Below are positions 27,564-39,000 of a stretch of DNA of 64,000 nt, piece after piece. Both the position numbers and the translations under genes were made by a program. The notes under the pieces were generated by a model, which did no database searches, was not told the origin of the DNA, and saw only the letters and a program-made list of their open reading frames with translations. The DNA comes from Aquincola agrisoli (GTDB taxonomy: Bacteria > Pseudomonadota > Gammaproteobacteria > Burkholderiales > Burkholderiaceae_C), in NCBI RefSeq assembly GCF_036621135.1, contig NZ_JAZIBG010000009.1:248001-312000 (forward strand). The letters run 5' to 3'. Each line of letters begins with the position of its first letter. Position 1 is the stretch's first letter.

Positions 27564-28992
27564 GCCCCGGCGACGGCCCCGCGCCCCGCAGCGGGAAGAA
27601 CACGCTGAAGGTGTTGCCCACGCCGTCGGTGTCTTCCTCCAGCGTGATGCGCGCGCCGTGCAGCGTCGCGATCTCGCTGACGATGGCCAGGCCCAGGCCG
27701 CTGCCGTCTTCCTGCGTGCCGAGCAGGCGGTGGAAGCGCTCGAAGATGCGCGCGCGCTCCGGCACCGGGATGCCGGGGCCGTCGTCGCTGATGGCGAGGC
27801 GGCATTCGTTGCTGCCCCCCACGTTCACCCGCACCGTCACCCGGCCGCCCGACTGGCTGTAGCGGATCGCGTTGTCGATCAGGTTGTTGATCAGCTCGCG
27901 CAGCCGGTCGGGGTCGGCGTCGATCATCAGAGGCCGGTCGGCGCCCTCGAAGCCGAGGTCGATGCGCCGCTTGATGGCCTGCGGCACCCACTCCATGCTC
28001 ACTTCCAGCGCATAGGCGTTCAGGTCGAGCGGGCGCAGCTGCATCGAGGCCAGCGCGCCCGGCTCGTTGCGTGCCAGCGAGAGGAGCTGCCGCACCAGCC
28101 GCGACAGCCGGTCGGCGCTGATGTAGAGCTGCGCCAGCGAATGGCGCACGCGCTCGGGGTCGGTCTCGCGCTGGGCCAGCTCGATCTGCGCCTTCAGGCC
28201 GCTGACCGGTGTCTTGAGCTGGTGCGCCGCATCGGCGACGAAGCGGTTCTGGAAGTCGAAGGTCTGCCCCAGGCGCGCCATCAGGTCGTTCACCTCGTTG
28301 ACCAGCGGCCGCACTTCGCCGGGCACGTCGTGGGTGTCGATCGGGCTGAGGTCGAGGTGCGAGCGGTCGGACACCGCGCGGCGCAGCCGCTGCAGCGGCT
28401 GCAGCCCGCGCGACACGCCGAACCACACCACCGCGGTGGCCATCACCATCAGCAGCAGCTGCGGCAGCACGATGTTGGCCACCATCTCCCACGCGAAGCG
28501 TGTGCGCTTGTGGAGCGTCTCGGCCACCTGCACCTGGACCAGCGGCGTGCCGGGCCCCGTGCCCGTGCCGGCCCGCATGCGCGCAACCATCATGCGCACC
28601 GGCGCGTCGCCTACGTCATCGCGGTAGAAGCGCGGCGCGAGCGCCTCGGTGCCGGTGGCCCGCGGCGCCTCGCGCGGCGGCGGCATGTCGGCATCGCCGC
28701 CCAGCACCGTGCCGTCGGCACCGGTGACGCGGTAGAAGAGCAGGTCGTCCGGGTCGAGCAGCAGGATGTTGCCGGCGGCTTCCGACAGCTCCAGCCGCGG
28801 CTGGCCGCCATCGAGCTTGACGTGCAGCACGATCTCGCGGCCGATCTCGTGCAATGCGCGGTCGTAGGCCAGGTCGGAGAAACGCACCGAGTTCCAGTAG
28901 GCCGCCGCGGTGTCGATCACCAGCAGCACGGCCAGCGGCCCCAGCAGCCACGCCAGCAGCTTGCGCTGCAGGCGCGGCTCAACCGGCTTCAT
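27550..28992 (-). CDS. Sensor histidine kinase, TctE/QseC-like
   Basis: A 480-residue membrane sensor kinase. TM1 is at about 11-31 and TM2 at about 173-193, flanking a periplasmic domain of the TctE/2CSK_N type. A HAMP-like region follows, then the H-box 'ADAAHQLKTP' with phospho-accepting His257. The catalytic domain has N-box 'NNLIDNAIRYS', G1 'ISDDGPGIP' and G2 'GSGLGLAIV'. The ATG at 28992 lies 14 bases inside the end of the response regulator gene, indicating an operon. All catalytic motifs are intact. The signal is unknown; family members sense carboxylates, metals or envelope stress. Confidence 0.94.
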   Translation of the reverse strand: MKPVEPRLQRKLLAWLLGPLAVLLVIDTAAAYWNSVRFSDLAYDRALHEIGREIVLHVKLDGGQPRLELSEAAGNILLLDPDDLLFYRVTGADGTVLGGDADMPPPREAPRATGTEALAPRFYRDDVGDAPVRMMVARMRAGTGTGPGTPLVQVQVAETLHKRTRFAWEMVANIVLPQLLLMVMATAVVWFGVSRGLQPLQRLRRAVSDRSHLDLSPIDTHDVPGEVRPLVNEVNDLMARLGQTFDFQNRFVADAAHQLKTPVSGLKAQIELAQRETDPERVRHSLAQLYISADRLSRLVRQLLSLARNEPGALASMQLRPLDLNAYALEVSMEWVPQAIKRRIDLGFEGADRPLMIDADPDRLRELINNLIDNAIRYSQSGGRVTVRVNVGGSNECRLAISDDGPGIPVPERARIFERFHRLLGTQEDGSGLGLAIVSEIATLHGARITLEEDTDGVGNTFSVFFPLRGAGPSPGLSAS

Positions 28993-29653
28993 CGCCGCGG
29001 TCCATCAGGTAGCCCATGCCGCGCACGGTGCGGATCTCGCAGCCCAGCGGTTCGAGCTTCTTGCGCAGCCGGTACACGTTGACCTCGATCGCGTTGTCGC
29101 CCACCACGTCGCCCCAGCCGTAGAGGTGGTTGACGAGCTGCTCCTTGCTCACCACGCGGCCGGCGCGCATCAGCAGCAGCTCCAGCATGGCCAGCTCGCG
29201 CGGCGACAGCTCCAGCGGCCGCTTGTCGTAGAACACGCGCCGGCCCACGGTGTCGAAGCGCAGCAGGCCGTGCTCGAGGTCGGGCGTGGCGTTGTGGCTG
29301 CGGCGCAGCAGCGCGCGCACCCGCGCTTCCAGCTCGGGCAGGTCGAAGGGCTTGGCGAGGTAGTCGTCGGCGCCGAGGTCGAGGCCGCGCACACGGTCTT
29401 CCACGCTGTCGAGCGCGGTGAGCAGCAGCACGGGAAGGGTCGACTTGCGCCCCCGCAGCCGGCGCAGCACGTCGAGCCCGCTCAGGCCGGGCAGGCCGAT
29501 GTCGAGGATGGCGAGGTCGTGCACGCCCAGGCCCAGCGCGTGGTCGGCCTCCTCGCCGGTGGCCACGATGTCGACCGCGTGCGCAGCCTGCACCAGCGTG
29601 CGCGAGAGCGCATCCGCCAGCACCTTGTCGTCCTCTACAAGCAATATGCGCAT
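28979..29653 (-). CDS. OmpR-family response regulator, TctD/QseB-like
   Basis: A 224-residue two-domain regulator. The receiver has the acidic pair 'VEDD', phospho-acceptor Asp51 in 'LAILDIGLPG', 'LLTA' and Lys in 'LAKPF'. The C-terminal winged helix shows 'LSPRELAMLELLLMRAGRVVSKEQLVNHLYG' (read discontinuously), 'NAIEVNVYRLRKKL' and 'IRTVRGMGYLM'. The ATG at 29653 (MRILLVEDD) is the family start; the upstream extension is rejected. It is co-transcribed with the sensor kinase and probably binds the phased CTGTCA array upstream of the terC-family gene. No such array was found before its own promoter. Confidence 0.95.
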   Translation of the reverse strand: MRILLVEDDKVLADALSRTLVQAAHAVDIVATGEEADHALGLGVHDLAILDIGLPGLSGLDVLRRLRGRKSTLPVLLLTALDSVEDRVRGLDLGADDYLAKPFDLPELEARVRALLRRSHNATPDLEHGLLRFDTVGRRVFYDKRPLELSPRELAMLELLLMRAGRVVSKEQLVNHLYGWGDVVGDNAIEVNVYRLRKKLEPLGCEIRTVRGMGYLMDRGDEAG

Positions 29654-29766
29654 CGCATCGCCAGGCTGTCCATCCACCGCCACGGTCCGTCGAGCCGGCA
29701 CTGTAGACCGGTTCGGCGCATAGACTCGGCCATCGCCCTGTTGCGCCGGGCGGGAGTCGCGACTCG

Positions 29767-30381
29767 ATGAAGCTGCCCTTCGCCCAGCTGCACGGCCCCC
29801 TGTTCGTCACCACGGTCTTCGGCACGCTGGTGCTCGCCCGGCTGCTGGCGCTGGCCATCCCGACGGACTTCTACTTCACCTTCCAGTCGCTGTTCTCGGA
29901 CCGCACGCCGCAGAGCATCCTGGTCTCGCTGATCGGCAAGATGGCGGCGCCGCTGGCGGTGGGGCTGGCCCTCGGGCTGTGGTGCATCGCGGCCTGGCAG
30001 CGGGCCGCGCGCACCCGCGGCGGGGCCCGCCACGGCTTCGCCCGGCGCGTGCGCTTCGTGTTCGGCCCCACCGCGTTCGCCGGCGGCTTCTTCGCGGCCT
30101 TCGTCGCGGCCTGGCCGGCGATGATCTACTGGGACCTGATGGCCAACCCCGCGCTGGCCCACCTGAAGCTCGCGTTCTTCGGGCTCTACGTGCTCTACAT
30201 GCTGGGCTTCGGCTACGTCACGCTGCTGGGCCTGCTGCTCGCGGTGTACCTGCGCGAGCACTGGCAGCAGGGCCCGCCGGGCAGCGAATCGGTGTCGATG
30301 CGCGAGCTGTCGCGCGTGGGGGCGCTGTGGCTGCTCAACTCGGGCCTGGCCGCCGCGGCGATGAAGGTGCTGACGGAGTGA
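29767..30381 (+). CDS. Polytopic membrane protein of unknown function
   Basis: A 204-residue protein with about four hydrophobic helices (roughly 10-30, 55-78, 100-120, 132-162). It has a basic loop 'RAARTRGGARHGFARRVR' between helices 2 and 3, likely cytoplasmic. No family was recognised. It is divergent from the response regulator gene across 113 bases and is followed four bases later by another unknown gene, suggesting a two-gene operon. Confidence 0.75.
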   Translation: MKLPFAQLHGPLFVTTVFGTLVLARLLALAIPTDFYFTFQSLFSDRTPQSILVSLIGKMAAPLAVGLALGLWCIAAWQRAARTRGGARHGFARRVRFVFGPTAFAGGFFAAFVAAWPAMIYWDLMANPALAHLKLAFFGLYVLYMLGFGYVTLLGLLLAVYLREHWQQGPPGSESVSMRELSRVGALWLLNSGLAAAAMKVLTE

Positions 30382-30385
30382 GGCG

Positions 30386-31267
30386 GTGAAGCTGCTGCAC
30401 AAGCGCGCCGCGCCCGCCACGCCGCCCCCTGCGCCGCTCGGCGGCGAGGCGCGGCGCGGGCTGTGGGCCCCGCTGGTGCTGGGCTGCCTGGCGCTGGTGG
30501 CCGCGCTGTGCCTGCCGGCGCCGCAGTACATGGGGCTGCAGTCGTCGGCCGATGCGCCGCCGCAGGCCCGCGTGCTGCCCGTGCCCGTGCGCGAGCTGGA
30601 GCAGCGGGGGCGCCTCGCCGAGGGGGTCGACCCGGAGCAGGCGATGGCGACGCAGCGCCGCGTCGCGGCCAACCTGCTGCTGCAGTCGGGCTACCTGCTG
30701 GAGGCCAGCGTGCAGGACGACCCCACGACGAACCGGCCGCTGTACACGATGGTGCTGCGGCCGGAGGTGGGCGAGTGCGCCTCGTCGCCGATGGAGACGG
30801 CCGGCGCCGGCCAGGCGGGCGGCCCACCGCCGATGCAGGCCGACGAAGCACGGCTGCTGGCCATCGCCGCGGTGGCCGTCGAGAAGTTCCACCGCAGCGC
30901 GCTGCAGCGGCGCGCCGAGTGGCTCTACGCGCAGGCGATGCTGGCCGCCACCGGCCGGCTGCCCGACCTGTCGCTCGGCCCCGCGCAGATCCGGCCCTCC
31001 ACCGTGCGGCGCCTGCTGGGCAGCGGCGCGCCGGTCGACGCGTCGTGGCAGCGCCTGGCGACCGACGACCGGGCGATGGCCAGCGCCCTGATGGACGAGT
31101 GCCGCTCGCTGGGGCTGGCTGCGGCCGTGCTCCAGCGGGCCGCCTGCAGCGGCTGCGACGACCCGGCAGGCCACGCCCTGCGCTCGTACGCCGGGCAGCG
31201 GCGGCAGACAGGCGCGGTGGTCGACTACGCGCCGGTGGTCCAGGCGATGGCGTTGATGCTGCAGTAG
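30386..31267 (+). CDS. Membrane-anchored protein of unknown function
   Basis: A 293-residue protein beginning with GTG at 30386. One hydrophobic helix at about 28-44 ('APLVLGCLALVAALCLPA') follows a basic/proline-rich start, giving a type II topology with a helical periplasmic domain. Cys residues cluster near 'RAACSGCDDPAG'. No domain was recognised. It is presumed co-transcribed with the preceding membrane protein gene and is convergent with the thioredoxin-oxygenase gene. Confidence 0.7.
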   Translation: MKLLHKRAAPATPPPAPLGGEARRGLWAPLVLGCLALVAALCLPAPQYMGLQSSADAPPQARVLPVPVRELEQRGRLAEGVDPEQAMATQRRVAANLLLQSGYLLEASVQDDPTTNRPLYTMVLRPEVGECASSPMETAGAGQAGGPPPMQADEARLLAIAAVAVEKFHRSALQRRAEWLYAQAMLAATGRLPDLSLGPAQIRPSTVRRLLGSGAPVDASWQRLATDDRAMASALMDECRSLGLAAAVLQRAACSGCDDPAGHALRSYAGQRRQTGAVVDYAPVVQAMALMLQ

Positions 31268-31289
31268 GCCGTGCCCGGCGCGGGCCCGG

Positions 31290-32417
31290 TCAATACACCA
31301 GGATCTCCGAGCCGCCCGCGGCGATGCGGTCCGGCCCGTTCCAGGCCGGGGCCTGCGTCGCGGCCGGCCCCGTCCACCAGCCGTTGATGGCCAGGCGCTT
31401 GCCCTGCGCAAACGGCGACACGTGCGTCACGAAGTGGGTCGAGGCCGGCGTCACGTTGAAAAGAAACAGCGTGTTGAAGGCCGCCGGCACGTAGCTGCCC
31501 TTCGCGCACCAGAACAACGCGCCGCCCCACTCCGGCCGCCAGTCCTTGGCCAGGTGCCACACGAAGGCGACCTGCCGATGGAGTTCCGGCCCGCTGGCGG
31601 CCACGTCGTTGTGTGGCAGGGAGTGGTCGCCCGGCAGGTACCAGCTCGCGCCCACCTCGGCCGGTCCGGGGCAGGCGCGGCCGGACAGGCGCCCGACCCA
31701 GGCCTTCGTGCCCGGCGAGTCGAAGAGCCCCGAGCACCAGGCCATGTCCTGCGGATACTCCTCGGAGCGGTAGAGGTTGTGGTGGTGGTAGTGGAAGTCG
31801 GCCTCGTGGCCCTCGTACACACGCCAGGCGGCGCACTGGTCGAGGCTGCGGAACATCCGCTCGGCGAAGTCCGGCTCGAAGGCATCCCGTATCGCGATCA
31901 GTTCGCCGGCCGCCAGCCGCGGGCCGACCTCCGCCAGTGCCGAACCCGCACCGCGCAGCGCGGGGCGCAGATAGGCTTCGATGGAGTCGGTGTCGGCCGG
32001 CACGCCACCGCCGCCCAGCGCGACCTCGTCCACGCTGGTGACGTTGCGCCGCACCTGTTCCATCTCGAGTGCCCGCACCGCGCCCAGCACCTTGTCCAGC
32101 GCTTCGGGCGGCGGTGTGCCGCCTCTGGCGTACACGATGATGTTGTGGCGGAAGATGACCGACGTCGGCACCGAGTGCACGTCGAACTGTGCCGCGATGG
32201 CCGGCTGGGCCTCGGCATCGACCGTCGCGAACAGGACATCGGGGTGCCGGGACGAAGCGGCTGCAAAAGCCTGCACGAGCGCGCGGCTGCTCGCGAGCGA
32301 CGGCGCCCAGAAGCCGACCACGGCGAGCGGGTGGCCGTCGATGGCGGACGCGAAGTTCCGCTCGGTGAGTTCGATCACGCCGGCGGGCTTGTGCGCCTTC
32401 TGCTTGTGCTTCTTCAT
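31290..32417 (-). CDS. Cys-less thioredoxin domain fused to a 2OG-Fe(II) oxygenase
   Basis: A 375-residue two-domain protein. Residues 14-115 look like a thioredoxin fold ('VGFWAP', 'ATVDAEAQPAIAAQFDVHSVPT', cis-Pro 84). The WCxxC site is replaced by 'WAPSLASS', so both cysteines are missing (Leu41 and Ser44 in their places). Residues about 170-350 resemble Fe(II)/2-oxoglutarate oxygenases: iron ligands His269 and Asp271 in 'LPHND', distal His332 in 'FVTHVSPF', and Arg341 for 2-oxoglutarate. The N-terminus 'MKKHKQK' is shared with the next oxygenase. The pair is divergent from the NRPS operon and nine bases apart, suggesting tailoring hydroxylases. Inference: the thioredoxin fold serves for binding (substrate or carrier protein), not redox. 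Confidence 0.8.
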   Translation of the reverse strand: MKKHKQKAHKPAGVIELTERNFASAIDGHPLAVVGFWAPSLASSRALVQAFAAASSRHPDVLFATVDAEAQPAIAAQFDVHSVPTSVIFRHNIIVYARGGTPPPEALDKVLGAVRALEMEQVRRNVTSVDEVALGGGGVPADTDSIEAYLRPALRGAGSALAEVGPRLAAGELIAIRDAFEPDFAERMFRSLDQCAAWRVYEGHEADFHYHHHNLYRSEEYPQDMAWCSGLFDSPGTKAWVGRLSGRACPGPAEVGASWYLPGDHSLPHNDVAASGPELHRQVAFVWHLAKDWRPEWGGALFWCAKGSYVPAAFNTLFLFNVTPASTHFVTHVSPFAQGKRLAINGWWTGPAATQAPAWNGPDRIAAGGSEILVY

Positions 32418-32425
32418 GCCGGCGC

Positions 32426-32986
32426 CTACTTGAAGGGCGGCCCCGAGAGCCAGCTCACCAACGAGTAGCGCACCCCGGTCTGCACCGGGCGGACGTCATG
32501 GCACATGAACGACGGGAACACCGTCATCGAGCCCCGGTCCTTGGCCGCGACGAACTCCGGATAGATGACCAGTTCGCCCCCGGTGTAGTCGGCGGGATCG
32601 GACAGCTGCACCGTCATGCTCAGCTTGCGCTCCGTCAGCCTGCCGGGGCCGATGTCGAAGTGCGGGCCGTAATACTCGCCCACCTCGTACCGGGTGAACT
32701 GGAAGCCTTCCCTGAACTGGCCCAGGTCGAAACCATAGACCGCGTCGTTGATCTCGCGCGCGAAGCGGCCCAGGCGCTTGAAGACCCAGTTCGTCGACTC
32801 GCTCGGCGGGATGAACACCGCGGAGGACTTGCGGATGCTCTGCGATTCGGCCACGTCCAAGGTTTCCACCCAGGCGGGCTGGAGAAGCGGCGTGAAATCG
32901 GCAATCAGCTGAGCGCATTCCTCCGGTGTGAAGGCCCTCTCGAAGGCGGCCAGGCGAGTCTGGTCTTTCTGCTTCTGCTTCTTCAT
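32426..32986 (-). CDS. 2OG-Fe(II) oxygenase, prolyl-hydroxylase/PKHD-like
   Basis: A 186-residue stand-alone oxygenase. The double-stranded beta-helix motifs are present: iron ligands His109 and Asp111 in 'YYGPHFDIGPG', distal His163 in 'FMCHDVRPV', and Arg173 in 'GVRYSLVSW' for 2-oxoglutarate. 'DYTGGELVIYP' is typical of prolyl-4-hydroxylase/PKHD families. The N-terminal 'MKKQKQK' closely matches that of the following thioredoxin-oxygenase gene. It is first in a two-gene unit, preceded by a good promoter with a palindrome at the expected start. Likely role by context: hydroxylation of an amino acid or peptide in the adjacent NRPS pathway. The ribosome-binding site is poor. Confidence 0.88.
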   Translation of the reverse strand: MKKQKQKDQTRLAAFERAFTPEECAQLIADFTPLLQPAWVETLDVAESQSIRKSSAVFIPPSESTNWVFKRLGRFAREINDAVYGFDLGQFREGFQFTRYEVGEYYGPHFDIGPGRLTERKLSMTVQLSDPADYTGGELVIYPEFVAAKDRGSMTVFPSFMCHDVRPVQTGVRYSLVSWLSGPPFK

Positions 32987-33004
32987 TGGGGTTGGGATCT
33001 AGAG

Positions 33005-33058
33005 TTCCGTTAAACGGAATATTGTTCTGAATTTTGCGGGCGGCACCCAGGCTGTCAA
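33005..33058 (-). promoter_or_regulatory. Promoter of the oxygenase pair with overlapping palindromic operator
   Basis: On the minus strand a perfect -35 TTGACA (33058-33053) is followed after 16 bases by CAAAAT (33036-33031), a fair -10. Just downstream is TTCCGTTAAACGGAA (33005-33019), two 7-base arms around one base, placed to block the transcript start. This AT-rich patch contrasts with the surrounding GC-rich DNA. Confidence 0.65.
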
Positions 33059-33147
33059 GCGGGTTAGCCCCGCACGGCCGCACGGCCCGTGCCGCCTGAG
33101 CGCCGCTCGGCGCGAACCCGATGGTCATCGCGTCGCCGGACATGATT

Positions 33148-33159
33148 CAAATCGATTTG
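33148..33159. promoter_or_regulatory. Perfect 12-bp palindrome upstream of the NRPS operon
   Basis: CAAATCGATTTG is a perfect palindrome in an AT-rich stretch about 85 bases before the first gene of the NRPS operon. It differs from the operator on the other promoter. Candidate operator or promoter part; no -10/-35 pair could be assigned with confidence. Confidence 0.45.
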
Positions 33160-33242
33160 TTGCAAGGTCCGGCGAGTTAGGGAGTGACGGGGGACGGTGG
33201 GCGCCACACCATCCGCGGCCGGTGGGTCAAGGAAGGACTGCC

Positions 33243-34013
33243 ATGCCCTCTCGCAAACATGCCGACGGCGCGCCGCCCGCGCCGCAGGAGCAGGCGCAGG
33301 AAACCGGGCTGCTGGCCGCGTTGAAGTCGTACGAGAACGCGGCGCTGCAGTACCAGTTCGAGCTGCAGCGCCACCAGGCGCGCGCCGCCGCCGTGGTGGA
33401 GCGGGTGCGCCAGGAGTGCGAAGCCGAAGCGCAGCGGCGCTGGCTGGAGGCCTACCGCAGCTACAGCGAGGCGCTGACCGACCTCTACGCCAGCGGCCCC
33501 GACGTGCAGGGAGCGCGTCAGGCCGCCCAGCGCTGGGCCGAGGCGCTGCATGCGTTGTACGACGTGCAACCGGGGTTGCGCGCCACGCAGGAGGCCGGCC
33601 AGTCGGCCTTGCAGCGCCTGGCGGAAGCGGGCAGCGCCGAAGGCGACGCGGCCGAGCGCACGCGCCAGGTCTACGACGACTACGTGACGCAGCTGGCGTC
33701 GATCTGGGACCGCCGAGGCGCGCTTGACGCGGCGCAGCGCGCGCAGCAGGACTACAACGACAAGCTGCGCGCCGCCCTGGAAGCCGCCGGCCGCCGCGCC
33801 ACCGCCGCGCAGCAGGCCTACCTCGCCGAGGTCGACAAGATCCTGAAGGACGACACGCTGTGGCGGCGCCTGCAGGACGAGCTGGCGCCGATCCAGGAAG
33901 CGATGGCCTCCGCGCTGGCGCAGGCGCGGGACCTGGGCATCGACGCCACGATCGACGGCCTGCGCGCTTACAAGGCACCTGCCGGCGCGGCGCCGGAGGG
34001 CGCCGCCGCCTGA
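33243..34013 (+). CDS. Coiled-coil protein heading the NRPS operon
   Basis: A 256-residue, almost wholly helical and highly charged protein, rich in Ala, Gln, Glu and Arg, with heptad-like repeats through most of its length ('LQYQFELQRHQARAAAVVERVRQE', read in parts). No signal, membrane helix or known domain was found. The ATG at 33243 has a GGAAGG site; an upstream GTG at 33222 is less likely. It is the first gene of a co-directional series that runs through three NRPS genes with gaps of 13 bases or fewer. A scaffold or docking role for the NRPS proteins is conceivable but purely inferred. Confidence 0.75.
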   Translation: MPSRKHADGAPPAPQEQAQETGLLAALKSYENAALQYQFELQRHQARAAAVVERVRQECEAEAQRRWLEAYRSYSEALTDLYASGPDVQGARQAAQRWAEALHALYDVQPGLRATQEAGQSALQRLAEAGSAEGDAAERTRQVYDDYVTQLASIWDRRGALDAAQRAQQDYNDKLRAALEAAGRRATAAQQAYLAEVDKILKDDTLWRRLQDELAPIQEAMASALAQARDLGIDATIDGLRAYKAPAGAAPEGAAA

Positions 34014-34026
34014 GAGGCCCCGGCCC

Positions 34027-35211
34027 GTGGCGCTCGTGCTCACCTCGGTGCGGCTGCACCACGATGCCGACGCGCGCCACGGTGCGCTGGCGCTTCGCAT
34101 CGACGCCACGCACCCCATCGAGCCGCCGGAATGGCGCCTCGACGCCGCGGGCCGGGTGCACAGCGCGCCGGCCGCCTACGCGCGGCGCGACGCCGCCGGC
34201 CAGCCGCTGCGCCTGGACGCCACGTTCGAGCGCACAGGCGCGCTGCCCGACGAGGTGGAGGTGCGCGCGATCGACTTCCCCGCCAGCGCCTGGAGCGCGC
34301 CCAACCTGCTGGGCGACGTGAGCCCGCAGCGCGTGCGCCTGGGCGCCGCGGCGCGCAGCGGCGCGGTGCGCTTCACGCTCGAAGGCTCGCGCATCGGCAG
34401 CCGCGGCGTCGGCCGCTACGCGGTGCACTGGCGCTGGCAGTACCGCGCCACGCCCGCCGCGGCCTGGACCGACTTCGCCTGGACGTCACACACCGTCTAC
34501 CTGCTGCTGGGCGTGCCCACCGACCCCTGGCAGCAGGCGCCGGAGCAGGGCGACGACACCCAGCTCCCCTGGGCCGCCGTGCTGGACCACGCCTGCACCT
34601 GGGCCGCCGGCGCCACCACGCCCGACGCCGCGGCGGCCGCCGTCACGGCCCAGGTCTACACGCTCGGCCTGCTCGGCGTCATCCGTTACGGCTGCCCGGT
34701 GTGGGCGATGGAGATGTACGCGCGCTCGTTCGCGCCCTGGAACCACTTCGACCTCACGGCCTGGCTGGAGCGGCTGGCAGGCGGCTGGGGCAACGGCCCG
34801 TATGTGAACTGCACCGACTGCGCCACCGCCGTCTCCACCTTCGCCAACGCGCTGGGCTGCGACCTCTGGCAGTCGCGCATGGGGCGCTACCTGCCGCAGT
34901 TCGAGACCTTCCCCATCCTGGCCGTCGGCGCCGCGCAGTGGCAGATCCCGTGCGGCATCTGGCCTGCGTTCAGCTTCCACGAGGTGGCGTGGACGGGCGC
35001 ATGCGGCGACGACGACACGGTGTACGACGCCTGCCTGCTGCTCGACGTCGACGCCATGCCGTGGCTCGCGCCGCGCCAGGCCGTGCTGCCGGTGGCGGCG
35101 CGCTTCGGGCGCGCCGGCGAAGGCGGCTACCGCGACCGCCTGGCCACGCCGGCCGGCCGCCTGGACTGCGTGCCGCGCGCTGCCGAGCGCCGCCGGCGCG
35201 CGGTCTTCTAG
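34027..35211 (+). CDS. Transglutaminase-like protein with Cys-His-Asp triad
   Basis: A 394-residue protein. The C-terminal half resembles the transglutaminase/papain-like fold: 'NCTDCATAVSTFANALG' at 261-277 fits the C-x-D-x-A active-site helix (Cys262), 'FSFHEVAW' gives His318, and 'VYDACLLLD' gives Asp334. The N-terminal 150 residues look like a beta-sandwich. It starts with GTG at 34027, 13 bases after the coiled-coil gene. In the andrimid pathway a transglutaminase homologue (AdmF) forms amide bonds between carrier-bound intermediates, so this protein could join or release NRPS products; no thioesterase is encoded nearby. Protease or deamidase activity is the alternative. Assignment by motif only. 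Confidence 0.65.
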   Translation: MALVLTSVRLHHDADARHGALALRIDATHPIEPPEWRLDAAGRVHSAPAAYARRDAAGQPLRLDATFERTGALPDEVEVRAIDFPASAWSAPNLLGDVSPQRVRLGAAARSGAVRFTLEGSRIGSRGVGRYAVHWRWQYRATPAAAWTDFAWTSHTVYLLLGVPTDPWQQAPEQGDDTQLPWAAVLDHACTWAAGATTPDAAAAAVTAQVYTLGLLGVIRYGCPVWAMEMYARSFAPWNHFDLTAWLERLAGGWGNGPYVNCTDCATAVSTFANALGCDLWQSRMGRYLPQFETFPILAVGAAQWQIPCGIWPAFSFHEVAWTGACGDDDTVYDACLLLDVDAMPWLAPRQAVLPVAARFGRAGEGGYRDRLATPAGRLDCVPRAAERRRRAVF

Positions 35212-35220
35212 GGGCCGGCG

Positions 35221-35836
35221 GTGGAAGCGGCGCACAGCGCATGGAAGCGTCTGTACCGCTTCGACGAGTGGAGCCGGCCGGCGGCCGCTGCCGCGGCCGC
35301 GAAGCACGCTGCCGCCGACGCCTGGCCGCTGCCGCAGGCGCTGGCCGACGGCGCCACGTGCCAGGCCGAGCTGCGCTTGGAGGCGCCCGGGCATGCGCGC
35401 TGCACGCAGGCCGTGTGGCGGCTGCCGGCCGCGCACGGCGGCGGGCTCGTGCGCACCGACGTGCACGAGGCGGCTTCGGCGCGCCGGGCGCGAGAGATGC
35501 TGCTCGCGCTGCTCGCCCAGGCGCAGGTGCCGCTGGAGCGCTGGCAGGGCGCGGGGGCGCCGGGCGAGGTGGCCTTCGCGGCGCCCCACGGCGGCTGCGT
35601 CGCCTTCGTGCGCGACAACCTGGTGGCAATGGCGGTCGTGCTGGGGCCGGCCAGCCGCGGCCTCGCCGGCTGGGCTGCCCAGCAGCTGGATGCCGCGCTC
35701 ACCGCGCGCGGCGACGCCGCGCCCATCGCTGCGATCGCTGCGCAGCGGGCCGCCGACATGCCGGCGCCTGCGGTGCGCCAGGTGACCCTGCGGCCGCAGG
35801 CCGACCCGGCGGCCCCCGGCGAGGAGGCAGCGCCCG

Positions 35837-35847
<11 letters not shown>
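35221..35847 (+). CDS. Unknown protein preceding the first NRPS
   Basis: A 208-residue protein, GTG start at 35221, nine bases after the transglutaminase-like gene, overlapping the first NRPS start by 11 bases. It has a compact central domain with beta/alpha character ('GEVAFAAPHGGCVAFVRDNLVAMAVVLGP', read in parts) between Ala-rich ends. The first part, 'SAWKRLYRFDEWSRP', is aromatic-rich. No family was recognised. Tight overlap suggests it is needed in step with the NRPS. It shows no MbtH-like signature. Confidence 0.7.
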
Positions 35848-38995
<3,148 letters not shown>

Positions 38996-39000
38996 GGCCG

